From positions 1 to 64,000 of the forward strand of contig NZ_AUAS01000018.1 in NCBI RefSeq assembly GCF_000428845.1: a DNA stretch of 64,000 nucleotides, written 5' to 3'. Positions 52,516 to 63,805 of this stretch are shown here, piece after piece (position 1 is the stretch's first letter; each line of letters begins with the position of its first letter). The position numbers and the translations under genes are program-made. The notes under the pieces were generated by a model, which did no database searches, was not told the DNA's origin, and was given only the letters and a program-made list of their open reading frames with translations. This DNA comes from Dyadobacter alkalitolerans DSM 23607 (lineage in GTDB: Bacteria > Bacteroidota > Bacteroidia > Cytophagales > Spirosomataceae).

Positions 52516-53859
52516 ATGAAGTGGGAGAAATTACTTTCGGCGAAACGGTGGGGCAGTGAAGACAAATACAATGCCGATCCGGCTGAGGCAAGATCGGAAT
52601 TCCAGCGTGATTACGACCGACTGATTTTTTCCTCCCCGTTCCGAAGACTGCAGAATAAAACACAGGTTTTTCCGCTCCCGGGCAGCGTGTTTGTGCATAA
52701 CCGGCTTACACACAGTCTGGAAGTGGCCAGTGTAGGCAAGTCTTTGGGAAGGATTTTTTATAATAAATTGAAAAAAGACGATCCCAACGTTGATGAGAAA
52801 CTGCCGCTGATCAGTGAAATAGGGAACATTGTGTCGGCCGCCTGCCTGGCGCACGACCTGGGTAATCCTGCATTCGGGCATTCTGGCGAGGCTGCGATCT
52901 CACATTATTTTACCAATGATGCCGGTTTACAATATCGCGACAAGGTCACCGAATCACAATGGGCCGATCTGACGCATTTTGAGGGCAATGCCAACGCATT
53001 CCGCATTCTCACGCACCCTTATGCGGGCAAAGGTTACGGCAGTTTTGCACTCACTTACTCTACGCTTGCAGCCATTGCCAAATATCCCTGCGAGTCCATT
53101 GCAGGACATAATAAATCCAAGATCTACACCAAGAAATACGGCTTCTTTCAGTCGGAGCAGACTGGTTTTCAAAAGATTGCAGCAGATCTGGAACTGGATA
53201 TAGTTTCGGAATTACCATTGGTGTACAAGCGCCATCCACTGGTTTACCTGGTTGAAGCTGCGGATGACATTTGCTACAACATTATCGATCTCGAAGACGC
53301 CCACAGGCTGAAAATATTGTCGTATAGCGAGGTGGAAACATTGTTGCTACGCCTTTGCAACGATCCTAAAATGCCGGCCAGGCTTTTGGAAATTGATGAT
53401 GAAGATGCCAAAATCAGCTTGTTAAGGGCCAAATCCATCAGCACATTGATTTTCCAATGTTCCGAATTGTTTTACAATGAACAGGAAGCCATTCTCAGCG
53501 GCGACTTCAACTCGGGCCTGATCGACGCAATCCAGGAGCCGTATCGGTCTGTAATGAAGGACATTGCGAAGATTTCAGTCAATAAAATCTACAATTACTC
53601 CTCCGTTGTCCAGATCGAAGTGGCTGGTTACAAGGTGATGGGCGGCTTGCTGGAAGAATTTGTTCCTGCTTATCTTAATAATAATTCGCATTATTCACGC
53701 AAGCTGGTGGATCTGATTCCCAAGCAATTTATAACTTCAAAAACGGACGAATATGCGAAAATCCAGACCGTTCTGGACTTCGTTTCGGGGATGACAGACT
53801 TGTATGCGGTTGAATTATTCAGGAAAATTAAAGGAATTTCTTTCCCCTCACTTTCTTAA
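52516..53859 (+). CDS. dgt: Deoxyguanosinetriphosphate triphosphohydrolase
   Basis: The 447-residue HD-domain enzyme releases triphosphate from dGTP. FRRLQNKTQVFPLP leads into HNRLTHSLEVASVG (His66), then AACLAHDLGNPAFGHSGE (His113, Asp114), and a later YLVEAADDICYNIIDLEDAHR with the fourth metal ligand. Length fits the long dGTPase group. It controls the dNTP pool and possibly limits phage DNA synthesis. A -7-like promoter box lies just upstream. Confidence 0.93.
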   Translation: MKWEKLLSAKRWGSEDKYNADPAEARSEFQRDYDRLIFSSPFRRLQNKTQVFPLPGSVFVHNRLTHSLEVASVGKSLGRIFYNKLKKDDPNVDEKLPLISEIGNIVSAACLAHDLGNPAFGHSGEAAISHYFTNDAGLQYRDKVTESQWADLTHFEGNANAFRILTHPYAGKGYGSFALTYSTLAAIAKYPCESIAGHNKSKIYTKKYGFFQSEQTGFQKIAADLELDIVSELPLVYKRHPLVYLVEAADDICYNIIDLEDAHRLKILSYSEVETLLLRLCNDPKMPARLLEIDDEDAKISLLRAKSISTLIFQCSELFYNEQEAILSGDFNSGLIDAIQEPYRSVMKDIAKISVNKIYNYSSVVQIEVAGYKVMGGLLEEFVPAYLNNNSHYSRKLVDLIPKQFITSKTDEYAKIQTVLDFVSGMTDLYAVELFRKIKGISFPSLS

Positions 53860-53964
53860 TGTTCGTTTCAACAGTATAAATCTTTGGTTCAGCGTAAAAT
53901 TAATTCGCCTGTCAAAAGTTTTCTGTAAATTGTTGATCAAATTCATGAGCCCGATCAATCATTT

Positions 53965-55089
53965 ATGCAAATCAAACAATTGGTGTACACCAATGCCTCC
54001 TCGAACGTCACATTTCCCTTTTCACCCCAACTCTTTTTTGTATTCGGAAACCGGGAACTCCTCGAAAAAAGTAATGTAATTGCCCAGCTGGCAGCACTTT
54101 ATCCCGAAGCTCTTTTTTCCGGATGCTCCACAGCAGGCGAAATCGCAAACGTTTCAGTAAAAGATAATACCATCATCATTACTGCCATCCGATTTGATGA
54201 TACAATCGTCAAAAGCTCCAAAGTTGCACTGGAAGACATTCATTTCAGCAGCATTGAAGCGGGGAAAAATCTCGTTTCCCAACTTCCAAAAGAGGGACTG
54301 AAACACGTTTTTGTAGTCTCAGACGGACTGAAAGTAAACGGCACCGACCTCGTAAAAGGAATGGCCGAAGGGCTGGGTTCCGAAGTGTCGCTTACAGGCG
54401 GACTCGCCGGCGACGGATCGCATTTTGCAAGAACTGTGATCATTGAACCCGACGGAAACATTGCCAGCGAAACAGTGGCGGCCATCGGTTTTTATGGCGA
54501 AAACCTGACGATCGGCTTTGGTTCACGGGGCGGATGGGACAGCTTCGGGCTGGACAGGCGTGTGACGAGATCCAAAGAGAATATATTGTTTGAAATTGAT
54601 GGCGAGCCTGCGCTCGATCTGTACAAATCGTTCCTGGGCGATAAGGCTAAAGAACTGCCTGCTTCGGGGTTACTTTTCCCGCTTAGCATGCGTGACAGCG
54701 AAGATCGTGCACCGGTCGTGCGGACGATTCTGGGTATTAATGAAGATGAAAAAAGCCTCACTTTTGCAGGCGACATTCCCGAGGGCTCATTTGTTCGTTT
54801 GATGAAAGCAAATAACGACAGGCTTATTAATGGCGCCGAAGAAGCCGCACAGGCCGCTTCGGAAGGTCTTAAAAACAGCCCTGAGCTTGCCATTCTGGTA
54901 AGTTGTGTGGGCAGGAAGCTGGTGCTGAAACAAATGGTTGAAGAAGAAGTGGAAAGCGTATCCGATGTGCTGGATAGTCCGGTGATCACAGGCTTTTATT
55001 CCTACGGGGAGCTTGCGCCGTTCAACCGCAATTCGCTGTGCGAGCTGCACAACCAGACAATGACCGTTACCACTTTCAGAGAATATTAA
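53965..55089 (+). CDS. FIST-domain signalling protein
   Basis: The 374-residue soluble protein has FIST_N (about 25-225: FSGCSTAGEI, ITAIRFDD, VFVVSDGL-VNGTDLVKGM, SLTGGLAGDG, FGSRGGWDSFG) and FIST_C (about 225-370: RVTRSKENILFEIDGEPALDLYKSFLG, GFYSYGELAPFN). FIST domains are thought to bind small ligands such as amino acids and to feed sensor kinases. The gene ends 1 bp before the kinase gene, so it is probably the input module of this operon. Confidence 0.92.
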   Translation: MQIKQLVYTNASSNVTFPFSPQLFFVFGNRELLEKSNVIAQLAALYPEALFSGCSTAGEIANVSVKDNTIIITAIRFDDTIVKSSKVALEDIHFSSIEAGKNLVSQLPKEGLKHVFVVSDGLKVNGTDLVKGMAEGLGSEVSLTGGLAGDGSHFARTVIIEPDGNIASETVAAIGFYGENLTIGFGSRGGWDSFGLDRRVTRSKENILFEIDGEPALDLYKSFLGDKAKELPASGLLFPLSMRDSEDRAPVVRTILGINEDEKSLTFAGDIPEGSFVRLMKANNDRLINGAEEAAQAASEGLKNSPELAILVSCVGRKLVLKQMVEEEVESVSDVLDSPVITGFYSYGELAPFNRNSLCELHNQTMTVTTFREY

Positions 55090-55090
55090 A

Positions 55091-56425
55091 ATGAACATGC
55101 CCGAACTTACGGATGTCAATTATCACCGGTTACTGAAACGTCAGATCCGGAAATCGCTGCCGCCCGAACTTGCCGAACATCCCGATCTTCAGGACTTTTT
55201 GTTATCTGTAAATCAAGCATATACTGAATATCAGGACGACCTCGGCCGCGTGGAGCTCATTCTGGAACAAAGCTCCGGCGAACTTTTCAAGGCCAACCGC
55301 GAACTGAGCCGCGTTGCCGCAGAAAAAACCCAAGAAGCAGAACTCACCAACAAACGATTGGAAGAAGTGGTGAGCAGCATTACCGAAGTTTTGGTGCAGC
55401 TGGATCGGAATGGCAACATTATTTACATGAATAAGGCCTGGGAAACCATCACAGGTTACACGGTAAATGAATGCCTTAACCGCAACTGGATGGATTTCTT
55501 CTCCGATTCGCAAGAGGAGATCAGTGGAATGCTGAGCTCCGACGAATCGACGATCAATGCTACCATCAAGGTTTTTACTGCGCAGAAAAAAGAGATCTGG
55601 ATAGGCGTTTCGCTTACAAAACAATTCCATGATCATGCGCTGACTGGCTACATTGGCACATTTTCGGATGTTACCGAGCGTGTTTCGGCAGAAAAGAAAT
55701 TAAAATCCTACATGCGTGACCTGGAACGCATCAATGCTGAGCTCGACCAGTTTGCATATGTCGTAAGTCACGATTTGAAAGCGCCTTTGCGCGCCATCAA
55801 TAACCTTTCTGAGTGGATTGAAGAAGATATCAGCCATTTGCTCGAAGGCGATACGCTGGATCAGTTCAAATTGCTCCGTGGGCGTGTTCACCGCATGGAA
55901 AGCCTCATTAATGGTATTTTATCCTATTCAAGAGCGGGACGGATGAAGACGGTGAAAGAGCGGTTTGTGATCAGTTCCCTGTTAGAAGATCTGCATGAAA
56001 CATTCAATAGCAAAAAGCCTGTCAGTTTCGTTTTCGATGGAAATTTGGCCATGGAGCTGGAAACGGAAAAAATCACATTGACCCAAATCCTTCAAAACCT
56101 GATCTCTAACGGCATTAAGTACAATGACAAGCCCGAAATAGAAATCACGGTGGGCTGGACGGAGGAAGACACTCAGTACGAATTTTACGTTCGTGACAAT
56201 GGCCCGGGCATAAGCCCTGAATTTCACGATCGCATTTTTGTCATTTTCCAAACCTTGCAGGCACGCGACGAGATAGAGAGCACGGGCGTGGGACTAGCCA
56301 TTGTCAAAAAGATCCTTGATGAAAAAGGTGGTTTGATCCGTATCGAATCTACCATGAAGGAAGGCACCAAATTTATTTTCACCTGGCCGAAAAGCGAAGC
56401 CAAAGAAGCAGAAATTTCCCTATAA
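55091..56425 (+). CDS. Cytoplasmic PAS sensor histidine kinase
   Basis: The 444-residue kinase has no membrane segment. An N-terminal helical coiled region (about 10-95) is followed by a PAS domain (about 92-200, LDRNGNIIYMNKAWETITGYT) and a HisKA-type dimerisation domain with His227 in AYVVSHDLKAPLRAI. The ATPase domain has QNLISNGIKYND, RDNGPGISPEF and STGVGLAIVKKI. The HisKA style resembles that of bacterial phytochrome-type kinases. It is coupled to the FIST gene upstream (1 bp gap) and followed by a lone receiver protein gene, its likely partner. Confidence 0.94.
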   Translation: MNMPELTDVNYHRLLKRQIRKSLPPELAEHPDLQDFLLSVNQAYTEYQDDLGRVELILEQSSGELFKANRELSRVAAEKTQEAELTNKRLEEVVSSITEVLVQLDRNGNIIYMNKAWETITGYTVNECLNRNWMDFFSDSQEEISGMLSSDESTINATIKVFTAQKKEIWIGVSLTKQFHDHALTGYIGTFSDVTERVSAEKKLKSYMRDLERINAELDQFAYVVSHDLKAPLRAINNLSEWIEEDISHLLEGDTLDQFKLLRGRVHRMESLINGILSYSRAGRMKTVKERFVISSLLEDLHETFNSKKPVSFVFDGNLAMELETEKITLTQILQNLISNGIKYNDKPEIEITVGWTEEDTQYEFYVRDNGPGISPEFHDRIFVIFQTLQARDEIESTGVGLAIVKKILDEKGGLIRIESTMKEGTKFIFTWPKSEAKEAEISL

Positions 56426-56459
56426 AAATAACCCTTTCCGTAACTAGAATTCACAAGAA

Positions 56460-56891
56460 ATGTTCCCCTTAACCCCAGTCCCCATGACCATATTGTTGGT
56501 TGAAGACGATGAAGTAGATGTAATGAATGTGAAGCGCGCATTTAAGAAGAACAACATTTCCAACCCTCTTATTGTAGCTTCAAATGGCATTGAAGCGCTT
56601 GACGTGCTGCGCTCCGGTTCGTCCGACAGCCCAAAGCCGAGAATTGTGCTATTAGACCTTAACATGCCCAGAATGGGTGGAATTGAGTTTTTGAAAGAGA
56701 TCCGCCAGGATCCTGAACTGAGCTCTTTGTCGGTTTTTGTAATGACAACTTCGAATGAAGACAGCGATAAGATTGAGGCTTTCAATCTGAATGTAGCGGG
56801 CTATATTTTAAAACCGCTTTCAATGGACCGCTTCATTTCAGCCGTTTCCACACTCAACAGTTACTGGACACTCTGCGAATATCCCGGGTAA
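56460..56891 (+). CDS. Single-domain response regulator (Rcp1-like)
   Basis: The 143-residue receiver has no output domain: ILLVEDDEVD, phospho-acceptor Asp66 in VLLDLNMPRMGG, MTTSNEDSD and ILKPLSMDRF. An in-frame ATG at 56484 would trim 8 residues. Such stand-alone receivers act as phospho-shuttles. It is 34 bp after the PAS kinase and 27 bp before the hybrid kinase, so a multistep relay through it is likely. Confidence 0.92.
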   Translation: MFPLTPVPMTILLVEDDEVDVMNVKRAFKKNNISNPLIVASNGIEALDVLRSGSSDSPKPRIVLLDLNMPRMGGIEFLKEIRQDPELSSLSVFVMTTSNEDSDKIEAFNLNVAGYILKPLSMDRFISAVSTLNSYWTLCEYPG

Positions 56892-56918
56892 TCCAAGCAA
56901 ACGCATATTCTCCATTCT

Positions 56919-58914
<1,996 letters not shown>

Positions 58915-58922
<8 letters not shown>

Positions 58923-61143
58923 TTTTACTCCAATCAATTTTCTCAGAAGTAAGCGGAAGTTCCCGCAAACGGCTTCCCGTCGCATCAAAAATAGCATTCG
59001 CAATCGCAGCTGACACGGGCCCTTGTGCCGCTTCTCCCGCACCAAGCGGTTCGAGTTCCGGCCGGTCAATCACAAACACTTCCGTATCCGGCACATCTTC
59101 AAAACGAAAAATCGGATAGGTTTCCCACGAACTGCTTTCTACACCATTTGCACCATACTGAACTTGCTCCAACATGGTCCAGCTCGCAGCCTGGATCATT
59201 CCACCGGAAGTCTGATTGATAATTCCATCCGGGTTAATGGCTTGCCCTGCATCAATTACACCAATCAATTTCACCAGACGGTAGGTTTTTGCCGCCCTAT
59301 CCAGCTTGATTTCGGCCTTTACAGCAAAATAGGACGCATTATTTTTATATTGAGCAAAAGCAAAACCCTTTCCTAATCCGGGCTCTTTTTTCAAATCCCA
59401 ACCTGCTTTTTTCACCAAAGTCGTAATCACTTCTTTGGCCCTATCATCATTTAGATGATCCAAACGGAATTGAACGGGATCTTTCCCCGCTTTTGCAGCC
59501 AGCTCATCCATGAAAGATTCCAATGCGAAAATGTTGCCATAAGCACCCAAACTTCGCAATGCAGAAGTCCGTAAAGGACCTTTATAACTGTGAACAGAGG
59601 CATTTTTGAATTCAAAATTATACAACGGAAGCGAATTCCGATGCGTGCCTCCTGCAAATCCACCGCCTTCAAAAGCAAATGGCTTTTCCAAATGCTGTCC
59701 TGCAATCAAATGCCCCGCTTTTCCGCCAGGCCGTGAACTATGCGTATCCGACCATATATCTGTTTCCCAAGCGGTTACTTTGCCATCAGCAGTCAATGCA
59801 GCCTTAATTTTTAGAACCATAGCAGATCCATAAGGCTCCCATTTGTGCTCGTCTTCCCGCATCCATTGCACACGGACCGGCTTTCCAGGCATTTGCAAGG
59901 CCAGTAATGCAGCATCACCTCCCACATCATCGGCACCATTATGTCCATAGCAACCCGCTCCCGGCATGCCTATGACCCTGATTTTTTCCAGAGGCAGACC
60001 CACCAAATCGCTGATTGTACTTCGCAAGGGATACACGCCCTGCGTATGCGACCAGATCGTCAGCTGATCATTCTTCCAGAGACCAATCGCGCAAGACGGA
60101 CCAATGGAGCCATGCATCTGGTAAGGCCGTTTGTATTCTGCTTCAAACGTCAATGCATTCTCAGAGGGTTTTTTATTCGGATTTTTATCCCCTTCAACGA
60201 TCTTGCCCGCAGCGCCATTTTCGACCATATCGCCATATAGTTGATCCTGCAAGGGCGATATGGCCTTACTCTCCCACCTGGCCAGTTGCTTCATCTTTTC
60301 CAGCGCCTTAATGCTCTCGTATTCCTGCGCAGCGATCACAGCAGCGAAACTTCCGTTAACCACGACCTTCAAAACGCCAGGGGATTTTTGGATTTGTTCC
60401 GCTGGAAGCGAAACCAACTTGGCATTATAAACCGGTGGCCTCATCACCCGCGCATGCAACATATCCGGGAATCGCAGATCCTGGATGAAATGCGTTTTCG
60501 CCACCGCTATCTCTTGAATGTCAGTCCTTTTGATCGGCTTACCGACAAGCTTGTAATCAGCAGGCTTTTTCAGATCAGCCTTTCCAGTGACTTCTGTTTC
60601 CAGGCGTTTTCCTTTTACAAGATCTTTATAGGCAATTGTTTTCTGATTTTTGCCTGATTTAACAATTCCATTATGGACCGAAAGTTCCTCCACATTTGAG
60701 CCTAATTCCTTTGCAGCCAATGTTAAAAGATACTTCCTGGCTTCCGCAGCAGCGTTTCGGATAGCGTTTCCGCTTCCTTCAATGGAACCGCTTCCGGCCG
60801 TATAGCGCTCGTCCTGCGTTTGTCCGGTGTCCGCGATGATAATCCGGACCTGCTTCATCTCAATGTCCAGCTCCTCGGCTGCCATTTGCATCAAAGCCGT
60901 CCTTATGCCCTGCCCAAGCTCCATTTTACCCGTCAACACCGTCAGAATGCCCGTATCATCAAATCCGATCCAGGAATCAATTGCCTCGCGATCTGCGATC
61001 AATGTTTGTTCCGGCGAATAACATTCATCCGGCTGCATAGTAAATCCAAGTCCGGGCATGAGCGTAAAACCCATCAGCAGATAACCCGAACTCCGAAGAA
61101 AACCACGTCTGCCAGACTTTATATCATTCAATTCGTCCATCAT
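58915..61143 (-). CDS. Molybdenum hydroxylase large subunit (isoquinoline oxidoreductase-like)
   Basis: The 742-residue molybdopterin-binding subunit of the xanthine-dehydrogenase family has a Tat signal (SGRRGFLRSSGYLLMGFTL) for export with its cofactor. DAGQAINPDGIINQTSGGMIQAASW and the C-terminal GAGEAAQGPVSAAIANAIFDATG, with the conserved catalytic-type Glu, are the family marks. Substrates are N-heterocycles or aldehydes and are unknown here. The ATGA overlap with the 2Fe-2S subunit gene upstream shows a two-gene operon. No cytochrome c or chaperone gene follows. Confidence 0.93.
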
Positions 61144-61610
61144 TTATTCAATTTAGCAGCCGCCTTTTTTACAGCATTAATAATGCGCGTGTGCGTTCCG
61201 CAGCGGCACAAATTCCGTTGCAAAGCCTGCCGTATTTGCTGGTCAGTTGGATTTTTGTTTTCTGTTAAAAGTGCCTTAGCCGAAATGATCATTCCGCTAA
61301 TGCAATAGCCACATTGCGCTGCCTGCTCTTCAATAAATGCCTCCTGAATGGGATCCAGCACACTGTTTTTGGCCAAACCTTCCAGAGTTGTAACCTCATA
61401 AACCGCCGCCGCAGAGCCGGGAATCACACATGAAGGTTGTGCTTTGCCATTCAGCAACACCATACAGCTGCCGCAACGCTCTATGCCACAGCCATATTTC
61501 GGGCCATTCAGTTGCAGGTTATTTCGTAAAAGATAAAGCAGCGGCATTTCCGGGTCCGCCGTAACGCGGTGGGTTTTGCCGTTTACTTCAATGTTAATCA
61601 CCTCAGCCAT
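61140..61610 (-). CDS. 2Fe-2S subunit of the molybdenum hydroxylase
   Basis: ATG at 61608-61610 is preferred (156 residues); a GTG start 7 codons upstream is also possible. An N-terminal plant-type ferredoxin cluster site (CGIERCGSC then NGKAQPSC) and a C-terminal four-helix cluster site (CGYCISGM then CRCG) are both complete. It carries electrons from the molybdenum subunit, with which it overlaps by 4 bp. It lacks a signal peptide and is presumably exported by hitch-hiking on the Tat signal of the partner. Confidence 0.93.
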   Translation of the reverse strand: MAEVINIEVNGKTHRVTADPEMPLLYLLRNNLQLNGPKYGCGIERCGSCMVLLNGKAQPSCVIPGSAAAVYEVTTLEGLAKNSVLDPIQEAFIEEQAAQCGYCISGMIISAKALLTENKNPTDQQIRQALQRNLCRCGTHTRIINAVKKAAAKLNK

Positions 61611-61729
61611 ATTGTACTCTATTTTTTCCACCAGAATAATAAAACTAAGCCGCCGCCATGATTTAACTACTTGCTTTTAAATCTTTTAAGATGCTTCTCA
61701 CGTATGTGTTATCATATTCAGAAAGATTT

Positions 61730-62656
61730 ATGAAAGCGCAGGCACGGATCACACTAATACTTTTAATGATTTTATTGGGCGCATTTATGCTCACATTATC
61801 AGGTTGTTCTTTCAAAAGGATAACGAAGTCGAAGAATATTGTATACCAAAAAGCAGATAAAACTTCCGCAGAACAGCAACTCAATGTGTTTGCGCCAAAG
61901 AAGCATTCCGGGCCCGGTGATGTCCTGATCTTTGTTCATGGCGGCAACTGGAATTCCGGCAAGAAGTCGCAATACAACATTATTGGGGGACATTGGGCCA
62001 AAAAAGGCGTAGTAACCGTGATTGTAGATTACCCGTTAAGCCCCTCGGCTGGCTATGATGCCATGGCTGTTTCGGTTGCCAAATCTGTTGATTGGGTGAA
62101 GAAAAATATCAGTCAGTATGGTGGAAACCCTGAGAGAATCTTCCTGTCCGGACATTCCGCAGGCGGCCATCTGGCGGCACTTATCGCTACGGATGACCAT
62201 TATTTCAAAAACCTCGGCCTGGAAAATCCGCTTGCAGGCGTGATCCTTATCGACGCTGCCGGGCTGGATATGCATGGTTATCTGCTGGAAGAAAAGTTCG
62301 AAAAAGGCAACACCTATCTCAACACATTTTCCAATAACCCTGACACCTGGAAAAAAGCCACACCGCTTTATCACCTGCACCGCAACATGCCTCCCATGCT
62401 CATTTACCGGGGCGGAAAAACCTATCCTTCCATTCTGGAAAGCAACGAAAAATTCATCAAAGCCCTACAAGCCTACTCCCCCGAAACGCCTTACCACATT
62501 CAAAAGGGCAAGAAACATGTTCCTATGATCACTCAATTTTTCAATCCCTGGAATACGAGATATGGAGAAATTTTGGAGTTCATGAAGATGGCGGATGGTA
62601 AGAGAAAATTACCGGAGGATAAGCGGGAGGCTACCCTTGGTAAGTCAGAGCGTTAG
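61730..62656 (+). CDS. Lipoprotein alpha/beta hydrolase (carboxylesterase-like)
   Basis: The start at ATG 61730 (308 residues) gives a lipoprotein signal with lipobox LTLSGC (Cys26); the longer frame starting at 61691 does not. The hydrolase core shows the BD-FAE/HSL-like HGGNWNSG oxyanion motif, nucleophile GHSAGG and a terminal KHVPMIT with the catalytic His. A lipid anchor without charged sorting residues suggests an outer-membrane esterase. The substrate is perhaps an acylated sugar or lipid ester; this is a guess. Confidence 0.87.
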   Translation: MKAQARITLILLMILLGAFMLTLSGCSFKRITKSKNIVYQKADKTSAEQQLNVFAPKKHSGPGDVLIFVHGGNWNSGKKSQYNIIGGHWAKKGVVTVIVDYPLSPSAGYDAMAVSVAKSVDWVKKNISQYGGNPERIFLSGHSAGGHLAALIATDDHYFKNLGLENPLAGVILIDAAGLDMHGYLLEEKFEKGNTYLNTFSNNPDTWKKATPLYHLHRNMPPMLIYRGGKTYPSILESNEKFIKALQAYSPETPYHIQKGKKHVPMITQFFNPWNTRYGEILEFMKMADGKRKLPEDKREATLGKSER

Positions 62657-62693
62657 TATGCCTTGCAAATCATTAATTACAAGACTAATGGGT

Positions 62694-62701
62694 TATATTT
62701 G
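62694..62701 (+). promoter_or_regulatory. TAnnTTTG -7-like box before the Panacea-domain gene
   Basis: TATATTTG matches the -7 element and ends 23 bases before the ATG at 62725. It overlaps a GTG at 62701, which rules that codon out as a start. The -33 element is not clear. Confidence 0.5.
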
Positions 62702-62724
62702 TGCTGCACATTCACGCACATATC

Positions 62725-63297
62725 ATGAAAGGTTATAACTACAAGAAAGCTGCCCAACTAATCAATTATTTTGCTGCCTACAACCAGGGTGCTATCAATA
62801 AAATGAAAGCATTGAAGTTGATCTGGCTGGTTAACAGGCTGCATCTCAGGAAATATGCGCGAACTGTTACCGGTGACACGCATTATGCAATGGAATGGGG
62901 CGCTGTGCCGTCCAATACCAAGAACTTAGTGGAAAGCAAAGTTGCCCCGGAGTCCTCAGACAAGCAATATTTTGATCAATATTTGATTTTAGACGGGCAG
63001 ATCATCACTTCTATTCAGGAAATGAATGCCAAAGTATTTTCAGAAACCGATCTGGAAGTGGCAGATGAAATACTAAAAAACTATAACGGACTAGACCAAT
63101 TTGAGCTGGCTAGTTATTCGCATTATTTCCCTGAGTGGAAAAGATTTCAGGAAAAAATAGAAAAATCAGGATCCAGCTACAAAATGGACATTAATGATTT
63201 TTTCGAAAACTACATTGACGACAAAGGCTTATTCAACGATAAAAAGGAAGATCTGGAAATAGCAAAGGAGCTATTTTTCGACACTGCCAACGCTTAG
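62725..63297 (+). CDS. Panacea-domain (SocA/DUF4065) protein, candidate antitoxin
   Basis: The 190-residue protein has the Panacea pattern in its first 110 residues: NYKKAAQLINYFA, INKMKALKLIWLVNRLHLRKY, an H-Y-AMEWGAVPS substrate-like loop, and YFDQYLI. The domain is found in antitoxins that neutralise unrelated toxins (PanAT systems) and in SocA. The region after about 125 is acidic and helical. The start at 62725 is set by the promoter box. The next gene begins 11 bp downstream on the same strand and would be the toxin. Confidence 0.8.
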   Translation: MKGYNYKKAAQLINYFAAYNQGAINKMKALKLIWLVNRLHLRKYARTVTGDTHYAMEWGAVPSNTKNLVESKVAPESSDKQYFDQYLILDGQIITSIQEMNAKVFSETDLEVADEILKNYNGLDQFELASYSHYFPEWKRFQEKIEKSGSSYKMDINDFFENYIDDKGLFNDKKEDLEIAKELFFDTANA

Positions 63298-63308
63298 TCT
63301 GCCGCAAC

Positions 63309-63749
63309 ATGAAGGCAGAAGAATTAATGCACGCACTCGTTGCAGGAAACATCCTATATATCTCCGACCCGCATATCGCCAACGGCATTCCGCATTATCA
63401 CATTTTCATCAAGAAAATAGATGGCGGCTATCTGACGACCGTTTGCTGCACCTCCCAGTTTGAAAAGAATCTCAAACATATCATGCGCGTCAGGGACAGT
63501 CTAGAAACATTGGTCTGCATCGACCATGAAACCGCTAATAATCGATTGCATGATTTCACTTACGTCAATTGCAACAATTACTTTTCCTACACAGAAACTG
63601 AATTATTAACATTAAACGCAAAGCGAGACATCCCATCTTGCGGGGCTATTACAGAATTTGAATTTCAAAAAATCATCAACGGTCTTCTTATAAGTAGGCG
63701 AATTGATGAGGAGTTCAAGGATGAGGTTAGGGAGCTTTTGAAAAATTAA
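63309..63749 (+). CDS. Unknown partner of the Panacea-domain gene, candidate toxin
   Basis: The 146-residue soluble protein's N-terminal half (GNILYISDPHIANGIPHYHIFIKKIDGG, TTVCCTSQ, VCIDHE) resembles a small beta-barrel with strand order like PemK/MazF or similar nucleases. The histidine pair HYHIF is a possible active-site feature. The C-terminal part is helical (EFEFQKIINGLLIS, DEEFKDEVRELLKN). I do not recognise a named family. Its position directly after the Panacea gene makes toxin the leading hypothesis. Confidence 0.65.
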   Translation: MKAEELMHALVAGNILYISDPHIANGIPHYHIFIKKIDGGYLTTVCCTSQFEKNLKHIMRVRDSLETLVCIDHETANNRLHDFTYVNCNNYFSYTETELLTLNAKRDIPSCGAITEFEFQKIINGLLISRRIDEEFKDEVRELLKN

Positions 63750-63770
63750 AATCTCTTTTTCATTAATTTG

Positions 63771-63801
63771 TTGAAATTTCCCCAAATAGTTTTTATGTTT
63801 G
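63771..63801 (+). promoter_or_regulatory. Promoter placed very close to the start of the terminal gene
   Basis: TTG at 63771-63773, a 20-base spacer and TATGTTTG at 63794-63801 match the consensus. The -7 box ends only 4 bases before the ATG at 63806, so a transcript starting at the usual distance would be leaderless or nearly so. Confidence 0.55.
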
Positions 63802-63805
63802 CTTA

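Noticed and set aside
54492..54989. Ser-rich 165-codon frame antisense to the FIST gene
   Set aside because: Serine and leucine richness is a by-product of the opposite-strand codons; FIST motifs on the other strand are clear.
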